In this document: one piece after another, positions 32,108-39,350 of the stretch
Position numbering within the stretch: position 1 is the stretch's first letter
Layout of the letters: every line of letters begins with the position of its first letter
NCBI RefSeq assembly: GCF_000092925.1
Contig: NC_014217.1
Coordinates: 2,852,001 to 2,916,000 of the forward strand
DNA: 64,000 bases
From: Ancylobacter novellus DSM 506
Lineage (GTDB): Bacteria > Pseudomonadota > Alphaproteobacteria > Rhizobiales > Xanthobacteraceae
Direction of reading: 5' to 3'
The notes under the pieces: generated by a model
Told to the model about the DNA's origin: nothing
What the model saw: only the letters and a program-made list of their open reading frames with translations
Database searches by the model: none
Program-made: the position numbers and the translations under genes

Positions 32108-32644
32108 TCACAGCCAGGCGATGTCGTTGAAGCCGCGGTCGATGTAGCCGCCCTTGTCGGCGGAGGCGCCCTCGTAGCCGAAGATCGGCCAGACCTCCTC
32201 CTGGTTGTAGAGGCTCACCACCAGGCCGCCCCTCACCTTCTCGAAGAACGGCCCGCCCTCGATCTGGCGCAGTATGGCGACCCGCTGGTCCTCCCAGCCG
32301 ACATCGGCATAGGGGACGCCGTGCTTGGCCTTGGCGAGCACGTCGAGTGCGGCGACGCCCTCCTCCACCAGCGCCTTCACCGCCGGGTCCTTGGCGGCGT
32401 CGGTCTCGTAGGGCTTCATGGCGATGGCGTAGAAGCGGTCCGGGACGCGGTCGTGCGGATAGACGTCGCGCGCCATGACGATGAGGGTGCGCATGGTCTC
32501 CGGCTTCAGCGCCGTGACCTCCAGCCCCCACGCCTCGCGCGGGTTGAGCACGGCGGCACCGCTCACCACCAGCGCGCCGGCGGCACTCAGGCCGGCGAGC
32601 ACGGCGCGGCGGGACGGACCTCGCCTGTCGATCAGTGTTGGCAT
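32108..32644 (-). CDS. gluconate 2-dehydrogenase subunit 3 family protein (Tat substrate)
   Basis: A 178-residue small subunit. The N-terminus has a twin-arginine type signal (SRRAVLAGLSAAGALVVSGA). The domain includes MRTLIVMARDVYPHDRVPDRFYA and QVEGGPFF/VVSLYNQEEVWPIFGYEGAS-type segments. It would escort the folded FAD subunit to the periplasm. The two genes form an operon: a GGAGG site precedes this one and 15 bp separate it from the dehydrogenase. Confidence 0.88.
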   Translation of the reverse strand: MPTLIDRRGPSRRAVLAGLSAAGALVVSGAAVLNPREAWGLEVTALKPETMRTLIVMARDVYPHDRVPDRFYAIAMKPYETDAAKDPAVKALVEEGVAALDVLAKAKHGVPYADVGWEDQRVAILRQIEGGPFFEKVRGGLVVSLYNQEEVWPIFGYEGASADKGGYIDRGFNDIAWL

Positions 32645-32700
32645 TGTAACCTCCCAGCAATTCTTATGTATTTTTCAGGTAGACGCGCGATTCCGGTGCG

Positions 32701-33096
32701 TCATCGGTAACGCCCATGCTTCTGAAGCACTTCGATCTTGTAGCCGTCGGGATCGGTGACGAAGAAGAACTTCGCCAGCAAGGCGCCGTCGTGGAAGAAT
32801 TCCTTGACCGGATTGGGAGCGAGGCCGGCATCGATGAAGCGCGCGTGCTCGGCGTCGAGATCGTCCACCACGAAGGCGATGTGCCCGTAGCCGTCGCCGA
32901 GCGCATAGGGCTCGGTGCGTCCGTGATTGACGGTCAGCTCGACCTCGAAATCGGCCTCGGGGTTGCGCAGATAGACCAGCGTGAAGCCGTCGAACGGCAG
33001 CCGCTGCGCAACGTCCAGCCCGAAGGCGCGCTTATAGAAATCAATCGAGCGCGCCTCATCGAGCACGCGGATCATCGAATGAATGGCCTTCGCCAC
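32701..33096 (-). CDS. gloA: VOC-family glyoxalase I-like protein
   Basis: A 131-residue protein of lactoylglutathione lyase type with two beta-alpha-beta-beta-beta modules. Likely metal ligands are His6 (AIHSMIRV), a glutamate in FEVELTVNHG, the histidine in GYGHIAFVVDD and the glutamate in GYKIEVLQKHG, the same set as in glyoxalase I, so detoxification of methylglyoxal with GloB is plausible. The start is GTG with GGAGG nearby. It lies upstream of the GMC cassette by 56 bp and may share its transcript. Confidence 0.85.
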   Translation of the reverse strand: MAKAIHSMIRVLDEARSIDFYKRAFGLDVAQRLPFDGFTLVYLRNPEADFEVELTVNHGRTEPYALGDGYGHIAFVVDDLDAEHARFIDAGLAPNPVKEFFHDGALLAKFFFVTDPDGYKIEVLQKHGRYR

Positions 33097-33187
33097 CTGG
33101 TCCTCCGCCTTGAATCCTCACGCGGCGGGAATTCCGCCGATGAAGAGGATGCTAGGCCGCGGCGCGGCGGGGAGGTGGTAGGCAGCT

Positions 33188-33208
33188 AGCACATCAACAT
33201 GATGTGCT
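33188..33208. promoter_or_regulatory. perfect palindrome agcacatca-aca-tgatgtgct
   Basis: A 9-base perfect inverted repeat with a three-base centre, 91 bp upstream of the glyoxalase-like gene. No T-run accompanies it. It could be an operator or a hairpin in the leader; no regulator is identified. Confidence 0.4.
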
Positions 33209-33254
33209 TTAGGGGCCGGGAAGCCTCGCTTCGGAACCCTTTGTTGGGGATCAA

Positions 33255-33362
33255 CCTCATCCTGAGGCGCGAGCGCAGCGAGCCTCGAAGGATGCTCGCT
33301 CAAGCGCGCCCGGACGAGCATCCTTCGAGGCCCGGCCAAAGGCCGGGCACCTCAGGATGAGG
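33255..33362. repeat. family B palindromic element, copy 2
   Basis: Edges cctcatcctgagg and cctcaggatgagg, with inner gaggcgcgagcgcagcgagcctc and gaggcccggccaaaggccgggcacctc. It and the next element fill most of the 436-bp gap before the RHH gene. Confidence 0.85.
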
Positions 33363-33411
33363 GTTGTTCGTGGCAAGGGGCACACGCCGACTGTCGGCCC
33401 AATCCATTATG

Positions 33412-33507
33412 CCGTCATCCCCGGGCTTGGCCCGGGGATCCACGACTTGCCTGATACGCTGAGCCAAACCGAAGTCGTGGATGGCCGGGCCAAGCCCGGC
33501 CATGACG
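33412..33507. repeat. family A palindromic element, copy 4
   Basis: Left palindrome ccccgggcttggcccgggg, right palindrome ggccgggccaagcccggcc, outer edges ccgtcat and atgacg. The inner flanks atccacgactt and aagtcgtggat are also inverted. Confidence 0.85.
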
Positions 33508-33532
33508 TCGAAAAGGAGCGAGTGAAGGCGCC

Positions 33533-33889
33533 CTACTCCGCCGCTTCCAGCTGGATGCGCCGGCTCTCGCACAGATAGCGCTCATGCGCCGCCGCGGGGC
33601 TCACCGGGATCTGGCTCGCCGCCGCCGGGCGGACCTCGGCGAGGAAGATCAGGCAGGAGCAGCGCAGCAGCGAAGCGAAGTTGCGCACCTCGCCATGCAG
33701 GTCCAGCACCTCGTCATGCAGCTTGGTGACGAACTTGCCCAGACTCATGCCCTGATGGGCGGCTACCTCCTCGAGCACGGTCCAGAAGGCCGCCTCCAGC
33801 CGGATGGAGGTGGAATGGCCGCCGATGCGCACCGAGCGCGTCTGGCTCTCATAGGTCTCGGGCGCTTGGCCCGCGAAGATGTGGCACAT
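33533..33889 (-). CDS. ribbon-helix-helix domain protein (RHH_4 type)
   Basis: A 118-residue protein whose first half has the RHH_4 pattern: RSVRIGGHSTSIRLEAAFWTVLEEVAAHQGMSL, with a beta-strand for DNA contact and two helices. The second half (SLLRCSCLIFLAEVRPAAA and on) is not conserved to my knowledge. It may be a DNA-binding repressor, though homologues are usually annotated only by domain. An inverted repeat lies just upstream of its start. Confidence 0.8.
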   Translation of the reverse strand: MCHIFAGQAPETYESQTRSVRIGGHSTSIRLEAAFWTVLEEVAAHQGMSLGKFVTKLHDEVLDLHGEVRNFASLLRCSCLIFLAEVRPAAASQIPVSPAAAHERYLCESRRIQLEAAE

Positions 33890-33905
33890 GGGGCGTCTCC
33901 CGGAA

Positions 33906-33925
33906 CGTTCTGTTTATTTTGAACG
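33906..33925. promoter_or_regulatory. inverted repeat upstream of the RHH gene
   Basis: Arms cgttc and gaacg separated by a ten-base AT-rich spacer, ending 17 bases upstream of the RHH start. An autoregulatory operator is possible; the arms are short. Confidence 0.3.
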
Positions 33926-33977
33926 ATTCCACTCCGGGAAGCCCGCGCTGTAAAGCCGTAAAATGGTCGGGTCGCCC

Positions 33978-34361
33978 TCACCCGCGCCGGCGCGCGGTGA
34001 CCTCGATCTCGATCATCATCTCCGGCTGCAGCAGCCCGGCGACGATCAGCGTCGCGGCGGGGCGCGCCGTGGCGAAGTACTCGCCGAAGATCGGGAACAC
34101 CGCCTCGGCATATTCGGGCCGGGTGACGATGTAGCGCACGCGCACCACGTCATCGAGGCTGGCGCCGGCCTGCGCCAGCGCGGCGGCGATGTTGCGGAAG
34201 CAGCCATGGGTCTGCTCGATCAGGTCGTCCGGCAGGCGCATCGCCGCATAGTCGTAGCCGGTGGTGCCGGAGACGAAGATGTCGTCCCCGTCCACCACCG
34301 CGCGCGAATAGCCGGCGACCTTCTCGAAGGTCGAGTTGGAGGAGATGAGCCGGCGGGTCAT
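33978..34361 (-). CDS. RidA-family protein
   Basis: A 127-residue Rid-fold protein (GDDIFVSGTTGYDYA, RNIAAALAQAGASLDDVVRVRYIVT, FPIFGEYFATARPAATLIVAGLL, EIEVTARRR). The segment RPAATLIV matches the archetypal RPA-T region, but with Ala-Ala where RidA has a different loop, so imine/enamine deaminase activity is possible and the subfamily is uncertain. It is upstream of the RHH gene on the same strand. Confidence 0.88.
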   Translation of the reverse strand: MTRRLISSNSTFEKVAGYSRAVVDGDDIFVSGTTGYDYAAMRLPDDLIEQTHGCFRNIAAALAQAGASLDDVVRVRYIVTRPEYAEAVFPIFGEYFATARPAATLIVAGLLQPEMMIEIEVTARRRG

Positions 34362-34420
34362 GGGTTCACACTCGTCCTGCCTCGAATTACCAGACGGAAA
34401 CCCGCCCCGCGCAACCGGTC

Positions 34421-34527
34421 AAGTCGTGGATGGCCGGGCCAAGCCCGGCCATGACGTTCCACCGGTTGACGAGCGGCGTTCCCGATATTCCGGCCGTCAT
34501 GCCCGGGCTTGGCCCGGGCATCCGCGC
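34421..34527. repeat. family A palindromic element, copy 5
   Basis: The same two palindromes in reversed order: ggccgggccaagcccggcc first, then gcccgggcttggcccgggc, with atgacg and ccgtcat now facing inward and aagtcgtggat at the outer left. This permuted form suggests the unit of spread is a single palindrome rather than the doublet. Confidence 0.8.
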
Positions 34528-34558
34528 CTTCCTTCAAACGAGCCGGCCGGCTCCCGCC

Positions 34559-35164
34559 TCACACCCAGGGGCGCTCTTCGGCGAGCTTGCCCTCATAGGC
34601 GTCGATCTTCTCCGCCTTCACCTTGGTCAGGCCGATATCGTCCAGCCCGTTGAGCATGCAGTGCTTGCGGAACGGGTCGATCTCGAAGCCGATCGAGCCG
34701 CCGTCCGGGCCGGTGATGGTCTGCTTCTCCAGATCGATGGTCAGCGTGGCGTTCGCGCCACGCTCGGCGTCGTCGAACAGGGCGGCGAGCTGCTCCGGCG
34801 TCACCGTGATCGGCAGCACGCCGTTCTTGAAGCAGTTATTGTAGAAGATGTCGGCGAAGGAGGTGGAAATCACGCAGCGTATGCCGAAGTCCAGCAGCGC
34901 CCAGGGGGCGTGCTCGCGCGAGGAGCCGCAGCCGAAATTGTCGCCGGCGATGATGACCTTGGCGTTGCGATAGGCCGGCTTGTTGAGCACGAAGTCCGGG
35001 TTGTCCGAGCCGTCTTCCCTGTAGCGCATCTCCGAGAACAGGCCCTTGCCGAGGCCCGTGCGCTTGATGGTCTTCAGGTACTGCTTCGGGATGATCATAT
35101 CGGTGTCGATATTGACCGTCGGCATAGGCGCGGCGACGCCCGTCAGCGTGGTGAACTTGTCCAC
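34559..35164 (-). CDS. leuD: 3-isopropylmalate dehydratase small subunit
   Basis: A 201-residue swivel-domain subunit that completes the LeuC active site. Motifs: [33 protein letters not shown] and [18 protein letters not shown]. The start is a GTG reading as MDKFTTLTG, chosen because GGAGAG precedes it and the family begins here. It is separated from leuC by a cytochrome gene, a metallopeptidase and a secreted protein. Confidence 0.95.
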   Translation of the reverse strand: MDKFTTLTGVAAPMPTVNIDTDMIIPKQYLKTIKRTGLGKGLFSEMRYREDGSDNPDFVLNKPAYRNAKVIIAGDNFGCGSSREHAPWALLDFGIRCVISTSFADIFYNNCFKNGVLPITVTPEQLAALFDDAERGANATLTIDLEKQTITGPDGGSIGFEIDPFRKHCMLNGLDDIGLTKVKAEKIDAYEGKLAEERPWV

Positions 35165-35283
35165 GGCACTCTCTCCAGTTCCGGCAGCCGCGGGTTGCCC
35201 GCCGGCCTTCGGGAAATCCCGCCTTCCATAGCAACGCGCCGGACGAATGCCCAGTGCGCCGGCGGGAACCCGATGGCCCCGCC

Positions 35284-35844
35284 TCAGTGCCTCGGCAGCA
35301 TGCGGCGCAACACGTCGTCCCGGAAGACGAAGTGGTGCACCAGCGCCGCCAGCCCATGCAGCAGGGCCAGCACCACCAGCACGTTCGCCAGCGTCTCGTG
35401 CAGCTCGATCACCTGCCGGGCGGCCTCGCGATCCACCGCCACCGGCGAGGGGATCGTGAACAGGCCGAAGAAGGTCACAGCGTCGCCGCGCAGGAAAGCG
35501 AGATAGATGCCGACGACGGGCGTGACCACCAGCAGGACGTAGAGCAGCACATGGGCTGCGGTCGCGGCCAGGTGCACCGGCCGAGACAGGGCCGCCGAAG
35601 GCGGCGGCACCGGCCCGAGCGCGCGCGCCGCAAGGCGCAGCGCCACCAGGCCGAGGATCAGCAGCCCAACCGAGATGTGCGCCCACCAGATGAAGGCGCG
35701 CCCTGCGGTGCCGCGCTCGAAGAAACCCTCGATATAGGGCACCCCGTAGACGAGGCTGACGGCGAGCACCGTCAGCCAGTGGAGCGCCCGCAGCGGCAGG
35801 CTGTAATGATCGCCGACGGGCGGATTGGACGGGGTTCGGCTCAT
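35284..35844 (-). CDS. cytochrome b561 family protein
   Basis: A 186-residue inner-membrane di-haem protein with four hydrophobic helices. Probable haem-ligating histidines sit in [43 protein letters not shown] and ALVHHFVF, matching the CybB pattern. Such proteins pass electrons between quinones and periplasmic acceptors or superoxide. An upstream palindrome suggests dedicated control. Confidence 0.88.
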   Translation of the reverse strand: MSRTPSNPPVGDHYSLPLRALHWLTVLAVSLVYGVPYIEGFFERGTAGRAFIWWAHISVGLLILGLVALRLAARALGPVPPPSAALSRPVHLAATAAHVLLYVLLVVTPVVGIYLAFLRGDAVTFFGLFTIPSPVAVDREAARQVIELHETLANVLVVLALLHGLAALVHHFVFRDDVLRRMLPRH

Positions 35845-35859
35845 GGTCGCGCTCCTATA

Positions 35860-35878
35860 GTTTAGATAATCTCTAAAC
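35860..35878. promoter_or_regulatory. palindromic operator candidate upstream of the cytochrome b561 gene
   Basis: gtttaga-taatc-tctaaac: perfect 7-base arms with a five-base centre, 16 bases before the start codon. It is the most AT-rich spot in the region and would overlap the promoter or ribosome site, as expected for a repressor operator. Confidence 0.5.
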
Positions 35879-35906
35879 AGGGACTACCCACGTCAAATCC
35901 GGTCGG

Positions 35907-36338
35907 CTACGTATCGGCCTCCTCCTCGATCCGTTCCATGTCGTCGTCCGAGAGGCCGAAATGGTGGCCGATCTCGTGCACCAGCACATGGGTGACGACG
36001 TCGCCCAGCGTCTCCTCGTGCTCGGCCCAGTAATCGAGGATGGGCCGGCGATAGAGGAAGATCATGTTGGGCAGCACGCCCGTCGTCGTCTCGTAGCCCT
36101 GCGCGAGGCCGATGCCCTGGAACAGGCCGAGCAGCTCGAACTCGTCCTCTATCTCCATCTCCTCGAGCACCTCGTCGGTGGCGAAGTCCTCGACACGGAT
36201 GACGAGGTTGCCGCACAGGGTGCGGAACTCCTCCGGCAGGCGGGCATAGGCGTCCTCGGCCATCGCCTCCATCTCGGCGAGGCTCGGGGCGCTCGTCTTC
36301 AGCCAGGCGTTCGAACCGTTCACCGTCTCGCTTCCCAT
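35907..36338 (-). CDS. zincin-like metallopeptidase family protein
   Basis: A 143-residue minimal zincin. The HExxH motif is HEIGHHFGLSDDDM near the C-terminus; upstream are EDFATDEVLEEMEIEDEFELLGLFQG and PNMIFLYRRPILDYWA. Homologues are small cytoplasmic metallopeptidases of unknown substrate. The start at MGSETVNG is preceded by GAGGA; longer in-frame starts exist but would overlap the small membrane-protein ORF just upstream. Confidence 0.9.
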   Translation of the reverse strand: MGSETVNGSNAWLKTSAPSLAEMEAMAEDAYARLPEEFRTLCGNLVIRVEDFATDEVLEEMEIEDEFELLGLFQGIGLAQGYETTTGVLPNMIFLYRRPILDYWAEHEETLGDVVTHVLVHEIGHHFGLSDDDMERIEEEADT

Positions 36339-36343
36339 CGTCC

Positions 36344-36478
36344 TCACCGCAGATAGGTGGCGAAGAGATAATAGGCGAGCACCAGCGCGGCCAGCACCGC
36401 CAGCGAGCGGCCGATGCGCCGGCCCCAGAGTTCGGTCCAGTCGCCCTCGGGCGGCGTCTCGTGCGGTCCCCGGCTCAC
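36344..36478 (-). CDS. 44-residue single-helix membrane protein ahead of the metallopeptidase gene
   Basis: A GTG-started frame of 44 codons whose TGA lies 5 bases before the metallopeptidase ATG. The first half is polar (SRGPHETPPEGDWTELWGRR); the second is one membrane helix, SLAVLAALVLAYYLFATYLR, ending at the stop. This hydrophobic pattern and the close spacing to the next gene support a real, translationally coupled gene. The ribosome site is weak (gcgaggcgcgaag). It is unrelated to any family I can name. Confidence 0.55.
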   Translation of the reverse strand: MSRGPHETPPEGDWTELWGRRIGRSLAVLAALVLAYYLFATYLR

Positions 36479-36609
36479 CTTCGCGCCTCGCTGCGGTTTT
36501 CATTTCGCATCTTCATCAAAGGCTTACGCTACGTCAGGGCCCGCGACAGGACGAGTTCGCCTTCCCATCTCCAGTGTGGGCGACGTCCCGACACTTGAGG
36601 ACGACGGTT

Positions 36610-37107
36610 ATGACAACTCTCGCATCGCGCGCGGCCGGCGCGCTGAAGACCGGCCTCATCGCGCTCACCCTCCTCACGGCTGGCGTCGGCGCTGCATCCG
36701 CACACGGCTTCGGCGGTGGTGGCGGCTTCGGCGGCGGCGGATTCCACGGCGGAGGCTTCGGCGGCGGTGGTTTCGGCGGTGGCTTTCATGGTGGCGGCTT
36801 CGGCGGCGGCTTCGGCGGCATGCCCGTCGGCGGCTTCCATGGCGGCGGCTTCGGCGGCCTGCCGGCCGGCGGCTTCCACGGCGGCACGCCCTTCATCCCG
36901 CATGACGGCGTTCCGTTCCACGGCGTGCCCTTCCACAACGTCTACCACCATGGCTACAACAACTACGCCTATGGCTTCTTGCCGTTCTTCGACTACGGCT
37001 ATGACGGCTACCCGTACTATTCGGACAACGGCTATTCCTGCGACCACCTCGTGCGCATAGGCACCCCGCACCACTACCGTTACGTGCATGAATATACCTG
37101 CACCTGA
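36610..37107 (+). CDS. secreted glycine/histidine-rich repeat protein
   Basis: A 165-residue protein with a signal peptide (about 1-32, LKTGLIALTLLTAGVGAASA). Residues 33-90 consist of repeats of the sense GGGF and GGFHGG; the rest is His/Tyr/Phe/Pro-rich (GVPFHGVPFHNVYHHGYNN, FFDYGYDGYPYYSDNG) with two cysteines near the C-terminus. A GAGGA site precedes the ATG. The histidines could bind metal, or the repeat could be structural; no family was recognised. Confidence 0.8.
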   Translation: MTTLASRAAGALKTGLIALTLLTAGVGAASAHGFGGGGGFGGGGFHGGGFGGGGFGGGFHGGGFGGGFGGMPVGGFHGGGFGGLPAGGFHGGTPFIPHDGVPFHGVPFHNVYHHGYNNYAYGFLPFFDYGYDGYPYYSDNGYSCDHLVRIGTPHHYRYVHEYTCT

Positions 37108-37160
37108 CGCCGTGGGAGGCGACGGCCCGCTCTCCGCGAGGAGGCGGGCCGTTCAGCGTC

Positions 37161-38582
37161 TCACGCGGCGGTGCGCCACTGGCGCACGTCGACGAAGCGG
37201 CCGGCGATCGCCGCCGCCGCCGCCATGGCCGGCGAGACGAGGTGGGTGCGGCCCTTATGGCCCTGCCTTCCCTCGAAATTGCGGTTCGAGGTGGAGGCGC
37301 AGCGCTCCTCCGGGCCGAGCTTGTCGGCGTTCATGGCCAGGCACATGGAGCAGCCCGGCTCGCGCCACTCGAAGCCGGCGGCGAGGAACACCTTGTCCAG
37401 CCCCTCGGCCTCGGCCTGCAGCTTGACCAGCCCCGAGCCCGGCACGATCAGCGCCTGCACGCCCTCGCGCACCTTATGGCCGGCAGCGATCTTCGCCGCG
37501 GCGCGCAGGTCCTCGATGCGGGCATTGGTGCAGGAGCCGATGAACACCTTGTCGATGCCGATATCGGTGATCCTGGTGCCTGCGGCGAGGCCCATATAGG
37601 CCAGCGCCCGCTTCTTGGCCTCGCGGCGGCCTTCGTCCTCGATCGCCTCCGGATCCGGCACGATGCCTTCCACCGAGATCACGTCCTCCGGGCTGGTGCC
37701 CCAGGAGACGATCGGCGGCAGCGAGGCGCCGTCGAGCCGCACGATCTTGTCGAAGAAGGCGTCCTCGTCCGAACGCAGCGTGTCCCAGTAGCGCCGCGCC
37801 GCGTCCCAGGCCGCGCCCTTGGGCGCGCGCGGGCGATCCTTCACATAGGCGAAGGTGGTCTCGTCGGGGGCCACCATGCCGGCGCGGGCGCCGCCCTCGA
37901 TGGACATGTTGCAGACCGTCATCCGGCCTTCCATCGTCAGGTTGCGGAAGACCTCACCCGCATACTCGATGACATGGCCGGTGCCGCCGGCGGTGCCGGT
38001 GGTGCCGATGATGGCGAGCGTCACGTCCTTGGCGGTCACGCCTTCGGGCAGCTTGCCGTCGACGACGACGCGCATGTTCTTGCTCTTCTTCTGGATCAGC
38101 GTCTGGGTGGCGAGCACATGCTCGACCTCCGAGGTGCCGATGCCATGGGCGAGCGCGCCGAAGGCGCCATGCGTCGAGGTGTGGCTGTCGCCGCAGACGA
38201 TGGTGGTGCCCGGCAGGGTGAAGCCCTGCTCCGGCCCGATGACGTGGACGATGCCCTGGCGCTTGTCGAGCTCGTTGAAATACTCGACGCCGAACTCGCG
38301 GGCGTTCTCCGCCAGCGTCTCGACCTGCAGCCGGCTCTCCGGCTCCTCGATGCCTTGGCTGCGGTCGGTGGTCGGCACGTTGTGGTCGACGACGGCCAGC
38401 GTCTTCGACGGCGCATGCACCTTGCGGCCGGCGGCGCGCAGGCCCTCGAAGGCCTGCGGGCTGGTCACCTCATGCACCAGATGGCGGTCGATATAGAGGA
38501 GGCAGGTGCCGTCCTCCTGGCGGTCGATGACGTGGTCGTCGAAAATCTTGTCGTACAGGGTGCGGGGAGCAGACGTGCTCAT
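37161..38582 (-). CDS. leuC: 3-isopropylmalate dehydratase large subunit
   Basis: A 473-residue aconitase-family enzyme carrying the [4Fe-4S] cluster, isomerising 2- and 3-isopropylmalate with LeuD. Cluster cysteines appear in [11 protein letters not shown] and [30 protein letters not shown] and [18 protein letters not shown] are other family marks. The N-terminus [13 protein letters not shown] is typical. It is not adjacent to leuD, which is unusual relative to enteric leuCD but seen in this order. Confidence 0.96.
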   Translation of the reverse strand: MSTSAPRTLYDKIFDDHVIDRQEDGTCLLYIDRHLVHEVTSPQAFEGLRAAGRKVHAPSKTLAVVDHNVPTTDRSQGIEEPESRLQVETLAENAREFGVEYFNELDKRQGIVHVIGPEQGFTLPGTTIVCGDSHTSTHGAFGALAHGIGTSEVEHVLATQTLIQKKSKNMRVVVDGKLPEGVTAKDVTLAIIGTTGTAGGTGHVIEYAGEVFRNLTMEGRMTVCNMSIEGGARAGMVAPDETTFAYVKDRPRAPKGAAWDAARRYWDTLRSDEDAFFDKIVRLDGASLPPIVSWGTSPEDVISVEGIVPDPEAIEDEGRREAKKRALAYMGLAAGTRITDIGIDKVFIGSCTNARIEDLRAAAKIAAGHKVREGVQALIVPGSGLVKLQAEAEGLDKVFLAAGFEWREPGCSMCLAMNADKLGPEERCASTSNRNFEGRQGHKGRTHLVSPAMAAAAAIAGRFVDVRQWRTAA

Positions 38583-38662
38583 CTCGGCATCTCACTTGTC
38601 ATGAAAATCGAAGGCAGGGCCCGGATGCGCAGCCGGGAGCGCGAAAGCACTCCGGGCGGCGC

Positions 38663-38851
38663 TCAGCTAAGCCCGGCGACCGCGCAGGCGGTGAAACGGC
38701 CGAAGAAGCGCGAGGGCAGCCGGACATGGTCCGGCACGGCGGCGAAGCCGATCGTCGTCGGCAGGCGGCGGCGGGCCTCCGGGCGCGCGCCATCGGGCGC
38801 GGAAATCTCCGCGCCTGCCTGACCCGTCATGCCGAACTGCGCCTGCATCAT
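38663..38851 (-). CDS. possible 62-residue protein upstream of leuC
   Basis: An uninterrupted frame starting with two ATG codons after AGAAGGG and ending 80 bp before leuC. The sequence (MMQAQFGMTGQAGAEISAPD and a later TTIGFAAVPDHVRLPSRFFG) has a plausible amino-acid mix but no recognised domain and no leucine-rich stretch, so it is not a leucine attenuation peptide. It may be spurious. Confidence 0.35.
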   Translation of the reverse strand: MMQAQFGMTGQAGAEISAPDGARPEARRRLPTTIGFAAVPDHVRLPSRFFGRFTACAVAGLS

Positions 38852-38855
38852 GGAA

Positions 38856-38881
38856 CCCTTCTAGCAACGCCCTTCTAGCAA
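38856..38881. repeat. tandem direct repeat cccttctagcaa x2
   Basis: Two identical 12-base copies separated by cg, immediately upstream of the possible small ORF, so one copy overlaps its ribosome-site region. It may be a simple duplication or a paired protein-binding site. Confidence 0.6.
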
Positions 38882-39096
38882 GACTTGCCGCCGTAAACAA
38901 TCGCCCGCGGTGCCGCGGGGCGAAGGCGCGAGCGCACGAGCGCGTGAAGGCAAGGCGCCGCCCTCGTTATTGAAATAATGTATTCCAGAGTATTTCCCAG
39001 TCGACGACTTGCGATCAACTGATATTTTCCGCAGCGTCATTAGGTGATGGCGCAACGGAAAGCCCTGGTTTAAGTTGAATGCGCATGGAGTCTGCG

Positions 39097-39345
39097 ATGC
39101 GCGTAACCGACGTCGTCCTGATCGTTGCCACCCTCGGCGCCTTCGTCGCCGCGGTCGAGGCGCGCAACCGCGTCGAGGTCGCGCCGCATGAGGTGGCCGC
39201 GGTGCGCGAGGCGCCGAAGATGATTACCTGCCCGCTGCGCAAGCCCGACTTCGCCACCGTCATGCAGGCCGCCTTCGTCGGCGACGGCACGCTGCTGGTC
39301 GAGCAGCAGACCAACACCCGCGTGCGCCACATCAAGGACTGCTGA
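39097..39345 (+). CDS. small hypothetical protein with an N-terminal hydrophobic segment
   Basis: An 82-residue protein beginning MRVTDVVLIVATLGAFVAAV, a signal peptide or membrane anchor, followed by EARNRVEVAPHEVAAVREAPK and two cysteines (MITCPLRKP and the C-terminal KDC). GGAG lies about 8 bases before the ATG. I do not recognise it. An alternative in-frame ATG lies six codons upstream. Confidence 0.65.
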   Translation: MRVTDVVLIVATLGAFVAAVEARNRVEVAPHEVAAVREAPKMITCPLRKPDFATVMQAAFVGDGTLLVEQQTNTRVRHIKDC

Positions 39346-39350
39346 GCCCC

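Larger units (their letters stand above)
38583..39096. other. 514-bp region upstream of leuC
   Basis: No certain gene. It holds a possible 62-codon frame on the minus strand and a short tandem repeat (separate entries), then an AT-richer stretch (38965-39050) that could hold promoters for the small gene that follows on the plus strand. Confidence 0.5.

Noticed and set aside
30509..32710. 733-codon plus-strand frame opposite the GMC cassette
   Set aside because: Shadow of two well-supported minus-strand genes; composition rich in His, Arg and Gly with no motif.
33255..33507. Tandem intergenic palindromes that could be read as a small CRISPR-like array
   Set aside because: Repeat units are palindromic, differ between copies, lack uniform spacers and recur dispersed over the window; no cas genes are present.
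36529..37089. Val/Ala/Glu-rich minus-strand frame opposite the Gly/His-rich gene
   Set aside because: Complement of glycine-rich codons; the plus-strand gene has a signal peptide and ribosome site.
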